Shown piece after piece: positions 35,909-45,449 of a stretch of 60,387 nucleotides of DNA. Each line of letters opens with the position of its first letter. Position 1 is the stretch's first letter. The notes beneath the pieces are model-generated. The model ran no database searches, was not told the origin of the DNA, and saw nothing but the letters and a program-made list of their open reading frames with translations. Position numbers and translations under genes: made by a program. Origin of the DNA: an uncultured Clostridia bacterium (GTDB lineage: Bacteria; Bacillota; Clostridia; TANB77; CAG-508); contig CANPZY010000006.1 in NCBI GenBank assembly GCA_947588945.1, positions 1-60,387 on the forward strand, read 5' to 3'.

Positions 35909-36577
35909 TTAATAATTACTCCCAAAAATCCTTCCTTCTACCTTAATTCCTTCATCCTTATTCCATACTTCTCTTTTATTTCCTTTTAAATCTTCAAAAA
36001 TTATTGATTTTAATCTATCATCATCATTGCCCTTAAATAAACCGAAGCTATGTGCTGTTGGAAGACCTTTATCAAATGAAAATTTTCCCTTGAATACACA
36101 ATGCAAAATTAAGTTTCCTGATTCATCAAATTCTTCATATTCATCACACGTTAATAAATATTCATCATGATATATACTAAAATTTACTTCAGAAATTTTT
36201 CCGTCGTCCGAATATCTAACATAATTAACATATACATTAATATCATTGATATCAACGAAAAAGTCACACTTTGGCAATATTACATAAAATACATCAAGTA
36301 AAATGTTTATAATTAACAAAATTACTGCAATAGTAATCAATATAGCTTTTACCATATTTTTATTATATTTTTTTAAAAAACTAATTCGTTCTTCTTGTTT
36401 TTTTTCGTAATTTAAACTTATTTGTTTATTCATTTCTTCTAAAATATTTTTACAATTCTTACATTTTTTTAAATGTCCTTCAATTAGCTTATTACTTAAT
36501 TCACTTGTAACTCCATCACAATAGCTTGGCAATAAATCTTGTATAACATCACAATCAATACATTCAATTGATTTCAT
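35909..36577 (-). CDS. Membrane anti-sigma factor with zinc-finger (ZAS-like) domain
   Basis: 222 aa. The N-terminal cytosolic part has HLKKCKNC, the HxxxCxxC core of zinc-binding anti-sigma domains, with further Cys near residues 6 and 9. One transmembrane helix lies at about 74-97 and an external beta-rich domain follows. It is encoded 121 bp after an ECF sigma factor on the same strand and probably holds it inactive at the membrane until a signal arrives. The external domain is not recognised. Confidence 0.85.
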   Translation of the reverse strand: MKSIECIDCDVIQDLLPSYCDGVTSELSNKLIEGHLKKCKNCKNILEEMNKQISLNYEKKQEERISFLKKYNKNMVKAILITIAVILLIINILLDVFYVILPKCDFFVDINDINVYVNYVRYSDDGKISEVNFSIYHDEYLLTCDEYEEFDESGNLILHCVFKGKFSFDKGLPTAHSFGLFKGNDDDRLKSIIFEDLKGNKREVWNKDEGIKVEGRIFGSNY

Positions 36578-36698
36578 ATATAACTCCTTTTCTTTATAAA
36601 GGCTAATATAGTTATAAATTTTTAAACTATTCTGCCTTATAATTACAAAATATTTTTACAATAAATTTTTCAAACTTTTATAGTTATAAAATAATAAT

Positions 36699-37175
36699 TT
36701 ACAATAAATTTTTTTCTATTAATTTTTGTTTTCCTCTAAAAAATGTTGTTCTTGCCCAACTTTCAGTTTTATTTAATATATTTCCTATTTCTTTAAAACT
36801 TAAATCTCCTGTTAATCTCAAATATACCACCTCTCTAGTCTTTACATCTAATTGTTGCAGAGCATAATATAATTTTAATTTATCATCTTTTTTTATATAA
36901 TCTTCTTCTAAGTTTTTGTCATCAGAAACTTCAATCTCATCAATAGATACATTTTTATTTTCCTTCCTTAATTTTTTATAAAGTATCTTTTTGGCGATTG
37001 AATAAAGCCATGTTGAAATTTCACATTCTCCTCTAAAATTGTTTATTTGCTTTATTGCTACTACAAAGGTTTCTTGCATGATTTCTTCAGACAAATCTTC
37101 ATTTTTTGTTATAAAAAATATATATTTTTTTATTAAATTAGCATATTGTTTATATATTTCTTCAATATCTTCCAT
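36699..37175 (-). CDS. ECF-type RNA polymerase sigma factor
   Basis: 158 aa. Region 2 (LSEEIMQETFVVAIKQINNFRG ... ISTWLYSIAKKILYKKLRK) and region 4 (LQQLDVKTREVVYLRLTGDLSFKEIGNIL) are clear; regions 1 and 3 are absent, as in extracytoplasmic-function sigma factors. Partner of the anti-sigma gene downstream. A TGTAAC at 37262-37267 (minus strand) about 87 nt upstream could be an autoregulated -35 element, with AGACAC 14 bp further on, but the spacing is short and I give it low weight. Confidence 0.93.
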   Translation of the reverse strand: MEDIEEIYKQYANLIKKYIFFITKNEDLSEEIMQETFVVAIKQINNFRGECEISTWLYSIAKKILYKKLRKENKNVSIDEIEVSDDKNLEEDYIKKDDKLKLYYALQQLDVKTREVVYLRLTGDLSFKEIGNILNKTESWARTTFFRGKQKLIEKNLL

Positions 37176-37377
37176 TATTTTTTCCTTTTATTTATTCCAC
37201 TTTTCAACAAGTCTGCTTTTATAATCCTTTCTATATGCTTAGTGTCTAATTTTTTTATTTCGTTACAAGTTTTGTAAATTTTTTAATTTCTTTTTCATTG
37301 TAAATTTATACTTTTACAGTTCTCTTTAATTTTATATTACAAATATCTTTGTTTCTAAATTAATTCTTCATATTACA

Positions 37378-37453
37378 AAAAAGTAAGTGAATAACATAGA
37401 ACGTTTTATTAAAACTTTAATACTTTTGTTCTTTTCGTAATCACTTACTTTTT
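37378..37453. other. Long-looped inverted repeat in the 37176-37606 gap
   Basis: Perfect 13-bp arms (AAAAAGTAAGTGA at 37378-37390 and its complement at 37441-37453) enclose 50 bases containing a smaller AGAAC/GTTCT pairing. It lies after the M23 peptidase gene and may terminate it. The remainder of this 431-bp gap is AT-rich with no ORF that I can support. Confidence 0.55.
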
Positions 37454-37606
37454 CTATAAAATCTTACTTTTATTTTAATTAATTTTATAATTTGTTTTCC
37501 ATCACATATAAGTAATATTTTTATATTTTAATTATTTTGTAATTGTTTTTATCACCCTACTTAATCGTTTTGTAGTTTTTTACTACATTTAATCATATTT
37601 TACTAA

Positions 37607-38794
37607 TTACGACTCTGTAGTTGCTCCAGCTGCAAATGAATATCCTGCTGGCAAATAGTCTAATGGATTAAGTGGAGATTTGCTAAAAAATTCTGTTGTT
37701 GATGATGCTTGTCTAATTTCAAAATGTAAATGTGGAGCAGTACTTCCACCAGAATTTCCTGATGTTGCTATAACTTGTCCTTGAGATACTAATTGTCCAT
37801 TACTTACTTTACTTGCTGATAAATGTCCATATAATGTAACATATCCATTTCCATGGAATACCATTATGTATGTACCATATCCACCTGAATCATAAGCATT
37901 GTAAGCATACCCTGTTGCTGATGCATAAACATTTTCATAATAAGCACCTATATCAATACCTTTATGCATTCTTCCCCATCTTCTTTTTACTGTTGATGTA
38001 ACTAATTTATTATTACATGGCCAGATAAAGCTTCCATCAAATTTTAACCCATTTTGTTGTATTTGTGATTGTGCACGTCTTGCTGCTTCTGCTAATTCTG
38101 CATTTACTCTTGCCATTGCTTTATTATATTCATCTATTTCTGATTGCTTTTTCTTTTCCTCCTCTGTTAATGATGCAATTTTACTTTCCTTTTGATTTTG
38201 GATTGCTGTTAATTCAACGTTTTTTGCATCCTTTTGAGATTTTACTGAATCAACTTCAGACTTTTGCTGTTGCAACTCTGATTTTATTTGCTCTAATTCT
38301 TTCTTTTCTTCTGATACTTTATTTATTAATTTTGTATCAGCGTCTGCTATTCTTTCTAATGCATCAAATGATGCAAGCATATCAGCATAACTTGTTGCTC
38401 CTAATAAAACATCAAGATATTTTATTCCGCCTGTTTTATACATTGCAACTAATCTTTTTTTCAAAAGTTCTTGCTTCTCATCAAGTTCTGCTTGTTTTTC
38501 CTCAATCTCTTTTTCTTTTTCAGATATTGAATTGTTTAATTCATTTAATTGATTTTCCAATGCTTTTATTTCATTACTTAATGTACTTAATTGTTCTGTA
38601 ATAGTTTCTAATTCGCTCTGCTCTGTTTTCTTTTGATTTGATATATTATCTTTCTCGTTTTGTGCTTGATTTATTTGCTGTTGTATTCTATCCTTATCTG
38701 CTTGCGTTGCGGCAAAGCTCATATTAATTAATGATATAATCATATAACTTACTATAATTATTGATAAGACTTTTTTCTTCATAAGTTTTTTCAT
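37607..38794 (-). CDS. Secreted M23 (LytM) peptidase with N-terminal coiled coil, EnvC/PcsB-like
   Basis: 395 aa. Signal peptide (about 1-29, ending SFA-A), coiled coil of about 210 residues (periodic Glu/Lys/Gln heptads, PcsB-like TGGIKYLDVLLGA), then a LytM domain with metal ligands in MHKGIDIG and HLHFEIR. Such proteins cut peptide cross-links or activate amidases during division, usually with FtsEX, which is not in this window. The start is either Met1 (38794) or Met5 (38782). No ribosome binding site is adjacent; GAAAGGGA is separated by two consecutive hairpins. Confidence 0.9.
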   Translation of the reverse strand: MKKLMKKKVLSIIIVSYMIISLINMSFAATQADKDRIQQQINQAQNEKDNISNQKKTEQSELETITEQLSTLSNEIKALENQLNELNNSISEKEKEIEEKQAELDEKQELLKKRLVAMYKTGGIKYLDVLLGATSYADMLASFDALERIADADTKLINKVSEEKKELEQIKSELQQQKSEVDSVKSQKDAKNVELTAIQNQKESKIASLTEEEKKKQSEIDEYNKAMARVNAELAEAARRAQSQIQQNGLKFDGSFIWPCNNKLVTSTVKRRWGRMHKGIDIGAYYENVYASATGYAYNAYDSGGYGTYIMVFHGNGYVTLYGHLSASKVSNGQLVSQGQVIATSGNSGGSTAPHLHFEIRQASSTTEFFSKSPLNPLDYLPAGYSFAAGATTES

Positions 38795-38795
38795 A

Positions 38796-38838
38796 TAATC
38801 AACTTTATTGATTAATTTCGTATAAAATTTTACGAAAT
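38796..38838 (-). promoter_or_regulatory. Two consecutive hairpins between ribosome binding site and M23 start
   Basis: On the minus strand GAAAGGGA is followed at once by ATTTCGTA...TACGAAAT (38815-38838) and then TAATCAA...TTGATTA (38796-38814), which ends one base before the first ATG and 13 bases before the second possible start. Confidence 0.55.
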
Positions 38839-39013
38839 CCCTTTCTTTTTATAATTATTTTTTCTCATTCATAATAACATAACAAAATACAGTTTGCAAC
38901 ATTTATTTTTTTCCAATTTTGTAATATTTCTTTGAATTTATTTTCAAATTTATGGATTTTAAAAAATAAAAATGTTATAATAATTGTATGAATTAAATTT
39001 GGAGGTAATTAAT

Positions 39014-39256
39014 ATGTCCATTGAGAAACAAAAATTATATAATGAAATTGACACATTACCAGATGAGCTTACCAATCAAGTTTTAAGTTATATTGAATAT
39101 TTAAAATTATATTTTTTAGATCCAGATGCTCCAGAAAGTGTAAAAATAAAAAGTAAAAATGATTTAATTGAAAAATTACAAAAAGGTTTAGATGATATAA
39201 AAGAAAATAAAGTACATTCTTTAGAAGAAACCTTAGCCAAAATAAATGATATATAA
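39014..39256 (+). CDS. Antitoxin of ParE/RelE-type module
   Basis: 80 aa from ATG 39014, which has GGAGG 8 nt upstream; an extended frame from 38984 is not supported. Helical, acidic, with LPDELTNQVLSYIEYLKL near the start, resembling DUF2281-type antitoxins. It is followed after 14 bp by a ParE-family toxin. Confidence 0.78.
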   Translation: MSIEKQKLYNEIDTLPDELTNQVLSYIEYLKLYFLDPDAPESVKIKSKNDLIEKLQKGLDDIKENKVHSLEETLAKINDI

Positions 39257-39270
39257 AAACTGGAGTTATT

Positions 39271-39588
39271 ATGAAAAAATATATTGTTGAAACTACCGAA
39301 ACTTCTGAACAAGATTTAATAAATATAATTTTGTACCTTAAATATAATTTAGCTGGAGAAATAGTTGCAGATAAATATGTAGATTTATTCAGTAAAGCCT
39401 TAAAGAATTTAGAAGATATAGCTGGAAGTATGCCTATTATAGATGAAAAACTAATTAAACATAAAAACATTAGAAAAATTAATGTAAAAAAATATGCAAT
39501 ATTTTATACAGTTGATGAAATTAATAATAAAGCAATTGTTCTAAGAATAGGTCATACTTTTATGGATTGGGAAAAATATTTAAAATAA
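39271..39588 (+). CDS. RelE/ParE family toxin
   Basis: 105 aa. TETSEQDLINIILYL at the N-terminus and the C-terminal beta strands (KKYAIFYTVDEINNKAIVLRIGHTFMDW) fit the RelE/ParE fold. ParE members poison gyrase and RelE members cleave mRNA; the sequence does not decide which. Second gene of the module. Confidence 0.88.
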   Translation: MKKYIVETTETSEQDLINIILYLKYNLAGEIVADKYVDLFSKALKNLEDIAGSMPIIDEKLIKHKNIRKINVKKYAIFYTVDEINNKAIVLRIGHTFMDWEKYLK

Positions 39589-39660
39589 TTATATTTATTC
39601 TGTTAAAAAAAATTTTGTCTTTCTAGAATAATTTAACATAAGAGAGGAATGTAATTAACT

Positions 39661-41019
39661 ATGTATTTTAAATTAGAAGAAACAATAGATAAAATATCAA
39701 ATTTTATTGAGAAAAAAGAAATCAAAGAATTGCAAGAATATTTAAATAAAACAATAAAAAGTGAAGATATTCCAAGTATATTAGAATATTTAGATGAAGA
39801 TAAAAGTATTATGATTTACAGATTACTCAATAAAGAAAAGGCAACTCAAGTTTTCGTTGAAATGGATCATAATGAGCAAGAAAAACTTATCAGTATGCTA
39901 ACTGATAACGAAATTGAAAATGTAATGAATGAAATTTATATGGATGACGCTACTGATTTAATTGAAGAAATGCCATCAAATGTTGTAAAGCGTATTTTAT
40001 CAAACACAAAATTAGAGAATAGAAATATAATAAATGAGCTTTTAAAATATCCTGCTGAAACAGCTGGAACAATTATGACTACTGAATATATAGACTTAAA
40101 AGAAACTATGACTGTTGAAAATGCATTTTACTATATCAAGCAAAAAGAATTAAAAAAAGAAACTGTATATAATTGCTATGTAGTAACCAATGAAAGGAAA
40201 TTAGTTGGCGTTGTTGATATAAAAGAACTTTTAGTTGCTGAAAGAGATAAGCTTATAAAAGATATTATGGATACTAATGTATTGAAAACTAATACATTAG
40301 AGGATCAAGAAGAAGTTAGTAGAATGTTTTATAAATATAATTGTATTGCATTGCCTGTTGTTGATAATGAAAATAGACTTGTAGGAATTATAACAATTGA
40401 TGATGTTATGGAGGTAATCAATGAGGAAACATCTGAAGATTTTGAAAAAATGTCTGCACTTACTCCAAATGATGGAGAAGCATATTTAAAGACTAGCGTT
40501 TTTAAACATGCTAGACATAGAATTCTTTGGTTACTATTATTAATGGTTTCTGCAATGATAACAGGTAGTGTAATAGAACATTATGAGGCCGCTATTTCTT
40601 CACTTCCATTATTGGTTTCATTTATTCCAATGATTATGGACACTGGTGGAAATTGTGGTTCTCAAGCATCCACTTTAATAATAAGAGGTTTGGCTATGAA
40701 CGAAATTCACCCAAAAGATATTTTTAAAGCAATGTGGAAGGAATTTAGAATATCAATTATTGTAGGACTTGTGTTAGCTTTTGTAAATTCTATAAGAATA
40801 ATGATTCAATATCAAAATATACAAATTGCAATTGCAGTAAGCGCTACTCTTGTGATTACTGTTATGATGGCAAAATTATTAGGCTGTATCTTGCCTATTG
40901 TTGCAAAAAAATTAAAATTAGATCCTGCAATTATGGCAGCACCTTTAATTACAACTATTGTTGATACATTGTCTGTTTTAGTATTTTTTAATATATCAAC
41001 ATTAATATTTCATATATAA
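39661..41019 (+). CDS. mgtE: Magnesium transporter MgtE
   Basis: 452 aa. An N-terminal helical superhelix domain (1-130), two CBS domains (about 135-255) that sense magnesium, and five transmembrane helices (from about 283) with the PMIMDTGGNCGSQAS signature of the pore. It imports magnesium down its gradient. No M-box riboswitch is visible upstream; GAGAGGA precedes ATG. Confidence 0.96.
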   Translation: MYFKLEETIDKISNFIEKKEIKELQEYLNKTIKSEDIPSILEYLDEDKSIMIYRLLNKEKATQVFVEMDHNEQEKLISMLTDNEIENVMNEIYMDDATDLIEEMPSNVVKRILSNTKLENRNIINELLKYPAETAGTIMTTEYIDLKETMTVENAFYYIKQKELKKETVYNCYVVTNERKLVGVVDIKELLVAERDKLIKDIMDTNVLKTNTLEDQEEVSRMFYKYNCIALPVVDNENRLVGIITIDDVMEVINEETSEDFEKMSALTPNDGEAYLKTSVFKHARHRILWLLLLMVSAMITGSVIEHYEAAISSLPLLVSFIPMIMDTGGNCGSQASTLIIRGLAMNEIHPKDIFKAMWKEFRISIIVGLVLAFVNSIRIMIQYQNIQIAIAVSATLVITVMMAKLLGCILPIVAKKLKLDPAIMAAPLITTIVDTLSVLVFFNISTLIFHI

Positions 41020-41058
41020 AAAAATTATATTTTTATAACTAAAAATATATAAATAATT

Positions 41059-41086
41059 CTTTTATTAATACTCTTATTAATAAAAG
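41059..41086. terminator. Hairpin after mgtE
   Basis: 12-bp perfect stem (41059-41070 with 41075-41086) and a CTCT loop, without a T-run; likely a first hairpin ahead of the main terminator. Confidence 0.5.
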
Positions 41087-41108
41087 CATAATTAATAAAT
41101 TCATTAAC

Positions 41109-41157
41109 AAAAAATAATTAATTCTCTTATTTAACATATGAGAATTAATTATTTTTT
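41109..41157. terminator. Bidirectional terminator between mgtE and the ABC operon
   Basis: 18-bp perfect stem (41109-41126 with 41140-41157), flanked by A- and T-runs, between convergent genes. Confidence 0.9.
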
Positions 41158-41177
41158 ATTTTTTAATAAATTATAAT

Positions 41178-41834
41178 CTATTTATTATTTTTTAGTTCAT
41201 ATATGTAGTCTACTTCATCACAAACATTTTGTGAATGAGTTACGATTATAACACACTTATTTTCCTCCTTAGCTAATTTTTTAAATATTTTCAAAATTTC
41301 ACTTTCTGTTTCTTTATCTAAATTTCCCGTTGGTTCGTCTGCTATTATTATTTTAGGATCATAAGATAAACTTCTTGCAATCGCAATTCTTTGTTGCTCT
41401 CCACCTGATAACTTTAATATTTTTCTATTCGCTTGTTCTTCTGATAGTCCTACACTTTTCATTAGTTCTAATGCTTTTTGCTTCTTATTTTTTATTTTAA
41501 CTTTACTTACATCCATTGATAATATTATATTTTCTATTGCTGTTAATCTTGGTAACAAATTATAACTTTGAAAAACAATTCCAATTTCTGTATTACGATA
41601 TTTGTCTAAATTCATCTTCTTTAATTCTTTACCATCATACAAAACTTTTCCTTCAGTACATTTTTCTAATCCTGTAATTAATGATAATAGCGTTGTTTTT
41701 CCACTTCCACTCTTTCCTTTAATTGCATACATTTTTCCTTGTTCAAATTCATAATTAATATTTTTAAATACATATACATCTTTTGGTGCATCTTTATATC
41801 TATATGAAACATCTTCTAACTTTAATATTCCCAT
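41178..41834 (-). CDS. ABC transporter ATP-binding protein (LolD/MacB type)
   Basis: 218 aa. Walker A GKSGSGKTT, Q-loop FQSYNLL, signature LSGGEQQRIAIARSL, Walker B IIADEPTGNLD. Works with the permease encoded upstream on the same strand (130-bp gap). Probably an export or mechanotransmission system; substrate unknown. Confidence 0.94.
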   Translation of the reverse strand: MGILKLEDVSYRYKDAPKDVYVFKNINYEFEQGKMYAIKGKSGSGKTTLLSLITGLEKCTEGKVLYDGKELKKMNLDKYRNTEIGIVFQSYNLLPRLTAIENIILSMDVSKVKIKNKKQKALELMKSVGLSEEQANRKILKLSGGEQQRIAIARSLSYDPKIIIADEPTGNLDKETESEILKIFKKLAKEENKCVIIVTHSQNVCDEVDYIYELKNNK

Positions 41835-41964
41835 ATTTAAAATTTTCCTTTCTACGCCACAATTTTACAATCATAGTATTTATACTTATATATGACTTTT
41901 TTATTATAATTTTTATGCTCATATATATTAACTTTTATAATTCTTATACTCATATGTATAGCTT

Positions 41965-43557
41965 TTATGATCTCTCTTTTAATATTGTTAATGGTGAAAA
42001 TCTTTGAATACTTATCATTGACGCTAAACTACTTATTATTGTTAATGCTACTCCTATTCCTAAAAGTTCAGCAATAACTGTAAAGTCAACTACTGCATCA
42101 ATGCTATCATAAGCCTGTATTTGTGCTCTTCCACCATTAAATTTCATATCCATTGGTCCACCTCTACCAAAATTACTTGAAATTTGTTCATTTGCTTCTT
42201 CACTTGCCTCTATTTCACTTGCTAATAAAGTATTTCCTATTGGTTTTGATAAAAATGTTCCAATTACTGCACCAATACATAGCATAATTATACTTACAAT
42301 TAATAGTTCTAAAACAAACTGAATAGTAAGCTTAAATTTGCTTATTCCTATTGTTCTATAAACACCTATTTCATATTTTCTTTCTCTAATATTAATCATA
42401 TTAATTACAAATAAAACTATTGAAGCTATTACTAATGTAATTATTAAAAATGTAGTTGCAAAAGTTTTTACATTTTCTATTGATTTTGTTGCATTTTTTA
42501 ATTCATCAATATTTGTATTAATTGTATAAAAATCATTTAATCCTTTTTCTTTTACTTCTGCCTTAAATCCTTCAATTGAACTTTCATCTTTTAAAATAAA
42601 AGATGGAGTTACGTTTGTAACTAATGTTTCATCATCAACTACTAAATTTTCAACAATATTACTACTTGTAATAATTTTGTTAGCTGATTGTGAATACATA
42701 TTTACTGCATTATCTTTGCCAGAGTTGTCTTTGTATATACCTTTTACAGTAAAATCATAAGTTTTATCATTATTAGGATTTTTAAATGTTATTGTACTTC
42801 CTACTGAAATCTCATTTAATGTTGCTAAATCTGAACTTATTACACATTCATAAGCTGAAAAATCTGTTATCATCTCTCCTTCACTTACTTGATATGTTCC
42901 ATTTGCAAAATCTGTCATTGCATCTATTGAAGAATAACCATCTATTTCAAAATCTCCTGTCAAATTTCTTGAACTTTCAAATTTTTCATTTCTTTTTGTT
43001 ATAACTGTTGTAGTGTTATTATTTACAACTGTTCTTCTTTCTCCTCCCATTGGTCCACCATGTTCAAATCCTTCTTTTCCCGTATTTGATTCTCCTCCTG
43101 TCGTTGTACTTGATGAACTGGTTGTAGTTTGCCTATCTTCTACTTCATATTCATAAGAATCTGTTGCTTTTGTTAAAGTATCACTATTTAGAGAAGTTGC
43201 ATAAATATAATAATAATTTTTTAAATACTCACTTTCACCATATTTTTTTACATTTTCTAAAGTAAGTTGCTCAATATTGTTAAAATTTTCTATATTAGTC
43301 TTTTTAGCATCTTCTCCACCTTGAAATTGATTTGATAATTCTTGCCTATTAAATCCTATTGTGGCAATTATGTCATTGGCTTCTTGATAATTTTTAACTA
43401 ACTTATTAGCTGTATTTCTAATTGCAAGAGTAACAGTTGCACTGCATGAAATAACCAAGATAATTATACCAATTAGTATATTTCTTCCCTTATTTCTAAA
43501 AATTGATCGTAAACTATTTTTTAATATATACATAATTCTTTTGTATGATAAACTCAT
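41965..43557 (-). CDS. ABC transporter permease, FtsX/MacB family
   Basis: 530 aa. One N-terminal transmembrane helix (about 24-46), an external domain of about 310 residues containing a Ser/Thr-rich stretch (TTTSSSSTTTGGESN) and HGGPMGG-type glycine patches, and three C-terminal helices from about 365, including INIRERKYEIGVYRTIGISK, the FtsX coupling motif. It pairs with the ATPase that follows. Confidence 0.91.
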   Translation of the reverse strand: MSLSYKRIMYILKNSLRSIFRNKGRNILIGIIILVISCSATVTLAIRNTANKLVKNYQEANDIIATIGFNRQELSNQFQGGEDAKKTNIENFNNIEQLTLENVKKYGESEYLKNYYYIYATSLNSDTLTKATDSYEYEVEDRQTTTSSSSTTTGGESNTGKEGFEHGGPMGGERRTVVNNNTTTVITKRNEKFESSRNLTGDFEIDGYSSIDAMTDFANGTYQVSEGEMITDFSAYECVISSDLATLNEISVGSTITFKNPNNDKTYDFTVKGIYKDNSGKDNAVNMYSQSANKIITSSNIVENLVVDDETLVTNVTPSFILKDESSIEGFKAEVKEKGLNDFYTINTNIDELKNATKSIENVKTFATTFLIITLVIASIVLFVINMINIRERKYEIGVYRTIGISKFKLTIQFVLELLIVSIIMLCIGAVIGTFLSKPIGNTLLASEIEASEEANEQISSNFGRGGPMDMKFNGGRAQIQAYDSIDAVVDFTVIAELLGIGVALTIISSLASMISIQRFSPLTILKERS

Positions 43558-43708
43558 ACTCTCCTTTCTCTTTATTTAATTTAGTTAACCCGTATACATA
43601 CTGTAGCTTTACATTTTTCTATTTTACAAATTATTTGTGAATTAAATGTGTTCATTTTGTTCTTTTTTTATAAAAAAATTTTTAATAATTATAGTTTATT
43701 TTAAATCT

Positions 43709-43768
43709 AAAAAGCAAAAAATCTATAAATTTGAACATGTCAAAAAATTTATAGATTTTTTGCTTTTT
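43709..43768 (-). terminator. Strong terminator after pilin locus 2
   Basis: 24-bp perfect stem (43709-43732 with 43745-43768), loop of 12 nt, T-run. It separates the pilin-like gene from the ABC operon. Confidence 0.9.
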
Positions 43769-43828
43769 TAACGAGATCTTAAAAACTAAAGATCGTACTG
43801 GTCTTGTCCAGACACAAAAACCCCCATC

Positions 43829-44974
43829 TCAAAAAGACTTTTCTGGAACATAGAACGAACTTGTTCCATCTCCCGACTCTATTAGACCAACTCCATCTTT
43901 TAAACAAATTAAAGGCCTAACACCATATAGTGCTTCATTAAAAACAGAAAAATCCACATTACCTTCAAACTGAATATCAAATAACCTAGTATGCCTCGAG
44001 GTACTGTAATCCGTAGGCGATGCTAACCAGTATCCATAACATGATCCACCAACTTTGCTTGTATGTGGGAAAAATGTTTTGTAAGTTGTCTCTAGTTCTC
44101 CTAACTCTTCTTCACTCAGTTCACTATTCTCCCTATTCAAATACCTCTGCACTACAGCATCACCCCCATTTACTGTTATTCCATATCCATTTTCTAACAC
44201 TGTTTCCTCCAACGTCACAAAACTTTCATCATTAACAACAGCCTCATTCCATGCAGCACACCACATCTCCAATGACGGTCCTCCTATCACGAAATCTATA
44301 AAACTCTGTACCTCCTTTCTCGATGCTTCTTTTATTCCATTCCAATCATCCTCACTTAGTAACTGCGATACTGCACATACGTCAGAATAGGTTGCATGAC
44401 TAATCAAGTCATACTCGTCACTCATTACCAAGCTCAAAAATTCTTCTTCCGGTAAATCAAGCTTACTCACCCCAACATCCCAACACATACAAAGATCACC
44501 ATGCGCTCCAAGCACTCCACTTTTAAATAAGTTCGAAGCATTTCTCATAACACTCCATTCTGTTAATTTGCTTGTTGGTACACAGTCTGCTGATATCAAA
44601 AATATTCTACCTTCATTTACATAAAATATTTCCCAGTCATCTACTTTTTTATTATCATTTGTGTCTAACCCTATATCTACATATTTTCCTTGAAACTCTT
44701 TTAGTTTATCTGCTACTTCACTACTTCCTATTACACTTGATGGTGTTTCTCCATCTATTATTTTGTCTATCTCTTTTTCTATTTCTCCTAATTTTTCTGC
44801 CTCATCTGATTCTGCCTCTTTATATTTTTCTACTACTATCTTTGCCCTTTGAAATAATCCATTTTGGCTCAATGCTGTTGTTAGTGTTACTCCTGCTAAT
44901 ATTAACAATATTATGATTGTTACTACTAGTGCTATTAATGTGATTCCTTTTTCCTTATAATTTACTTTTCTCAT
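43829..44974 (-). CDS. Prepilin-like protein with DUF6273-like C-terminal domain
   Basis: 381 aa. The first 74 residues are nearly identical to those of the pilin-Hint protein at 30395 (G10 then ITLIALVV, with Ala in place of the pilin Glu5), including the charged helix EADEAEKLGEIEKE-type segment. The remainder is different: residues about 85-380 end in GYWLASPT and YGVRPLICL, the pattern of DUF6273-like surface domains, with several cysteines. Together the two genes look like one N-terminal cassette joined to different exported heads. The start follows AAGGAG. Function unknown; no pilus assembly gene is nearby. Confidence 0.78.
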   Translation of the reverse strand: MRKVNYKEKGITLIALVVTIIILLILAGVTLTTALSQNGLFQRAKIVVEKYKEAESDEAEKLGEIEKEIDKIIDGETPSSVIGSSEVADKLKEFQGKYVDIGLDTNDNKKVDDWEIFYVNEGRIFLISADCVPTSKLTEWSVMRNASNLFKSGVLGAHGDLCMCWDVGVSKLDLPEEEFLSLVMSDEYDLISHATYSDVCAVSQLLSEDDWNGIKEASRKEVQSFIDFVIGGPSLEMWCAAWNEAVVNDESFVTLEETVLENGYGITVNGGDAVVQRYLNRENSELSEEELGELETTYKTFFPHTSKVGGSCYGYWLASPTDYSTSRHTRLFDIQFEGNVDFSVFNEALYGVRPLICLKDGVGLIESGDGTSSFYVPEKSF

Positions 44975-45072
44975 CTTTCGCTTTTCTCCTTCTTATTATT
45001 TGATTTTTTTATATTTATTATTTATAAAGTATTAACTTACTAACAAGTTGTATTTTACTTCTATATATTTTA

Positions 45073-45257
45073 TTAAGTAAAAAGATTAATAAAAAATTAT
45101 AAACTCTTGTAATTCATTTGTTTCAATGATTTTACAAGAACTTATAATTAACTTTCTTTACATTTTTGTAATAATTTTTTTATTTCTTTTTATTCTATAA
45201 TTGACTTTATTTTGCTATATTTTGTATATATTTATTTTTTATTAATCTTTTTAATTA
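45073..45257 (-). promoter_or_regulatory. Conserved upstream structure of pilin locus 2
   Basis: Outer arms 45073-45096 and 45235-45257 are identical to those at locus 1. The inner hairpin (45097-45147) has a different sequence but the same form and position, and is followed on the minus strand by TTTTTTATT. The gene-free stretch 44975-45449 otherwise holds only the relB promoter. Confidence 0.7.
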
Positions 45258-45388
45258 ATAATACTTTTATCATTTCTTTATAATATAAATGTATCAATTT
45301 TAATTTCTAAAAATCGTTATCTCAACACCTTCTGACCACATCACCGCATGCCAAATGTTGTAAATTTAGATAATAATAAATAAATTTA

Positions 45389-45417
45389 TTGACATTGTAA
45401 ATAATATATAGTAAAAT
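45389..45417 (+). promoter_or_regulatory. Promoter of the relB-like gene
   Basis: TTGACA (45389-45394), 17-bp spacer, TAAAAT (45412-45417), then AAGGAGG just before ATG 45450. Confidence 0.8.
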
Positions 45418-45449
45418 GTATATAATATATGTAAGGAGGAAAAATTTAT

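Noticed and set aside
36201-36212. Apparent in-frame CGG in the anti-sigma gene
   Set aside because: Checking the translated sequence (RYSDDGK) shows the codons are TCG GAC GAC GGA, so the CGG is out of frame.
37242-37267. ECF-type promoter (TGTAAC ... AGACAC) upstream of the sigma factor
   Set aside because: The spacing of 14 bp is short for known ECF promoters and no second copy was found; too weak to list as a feature.
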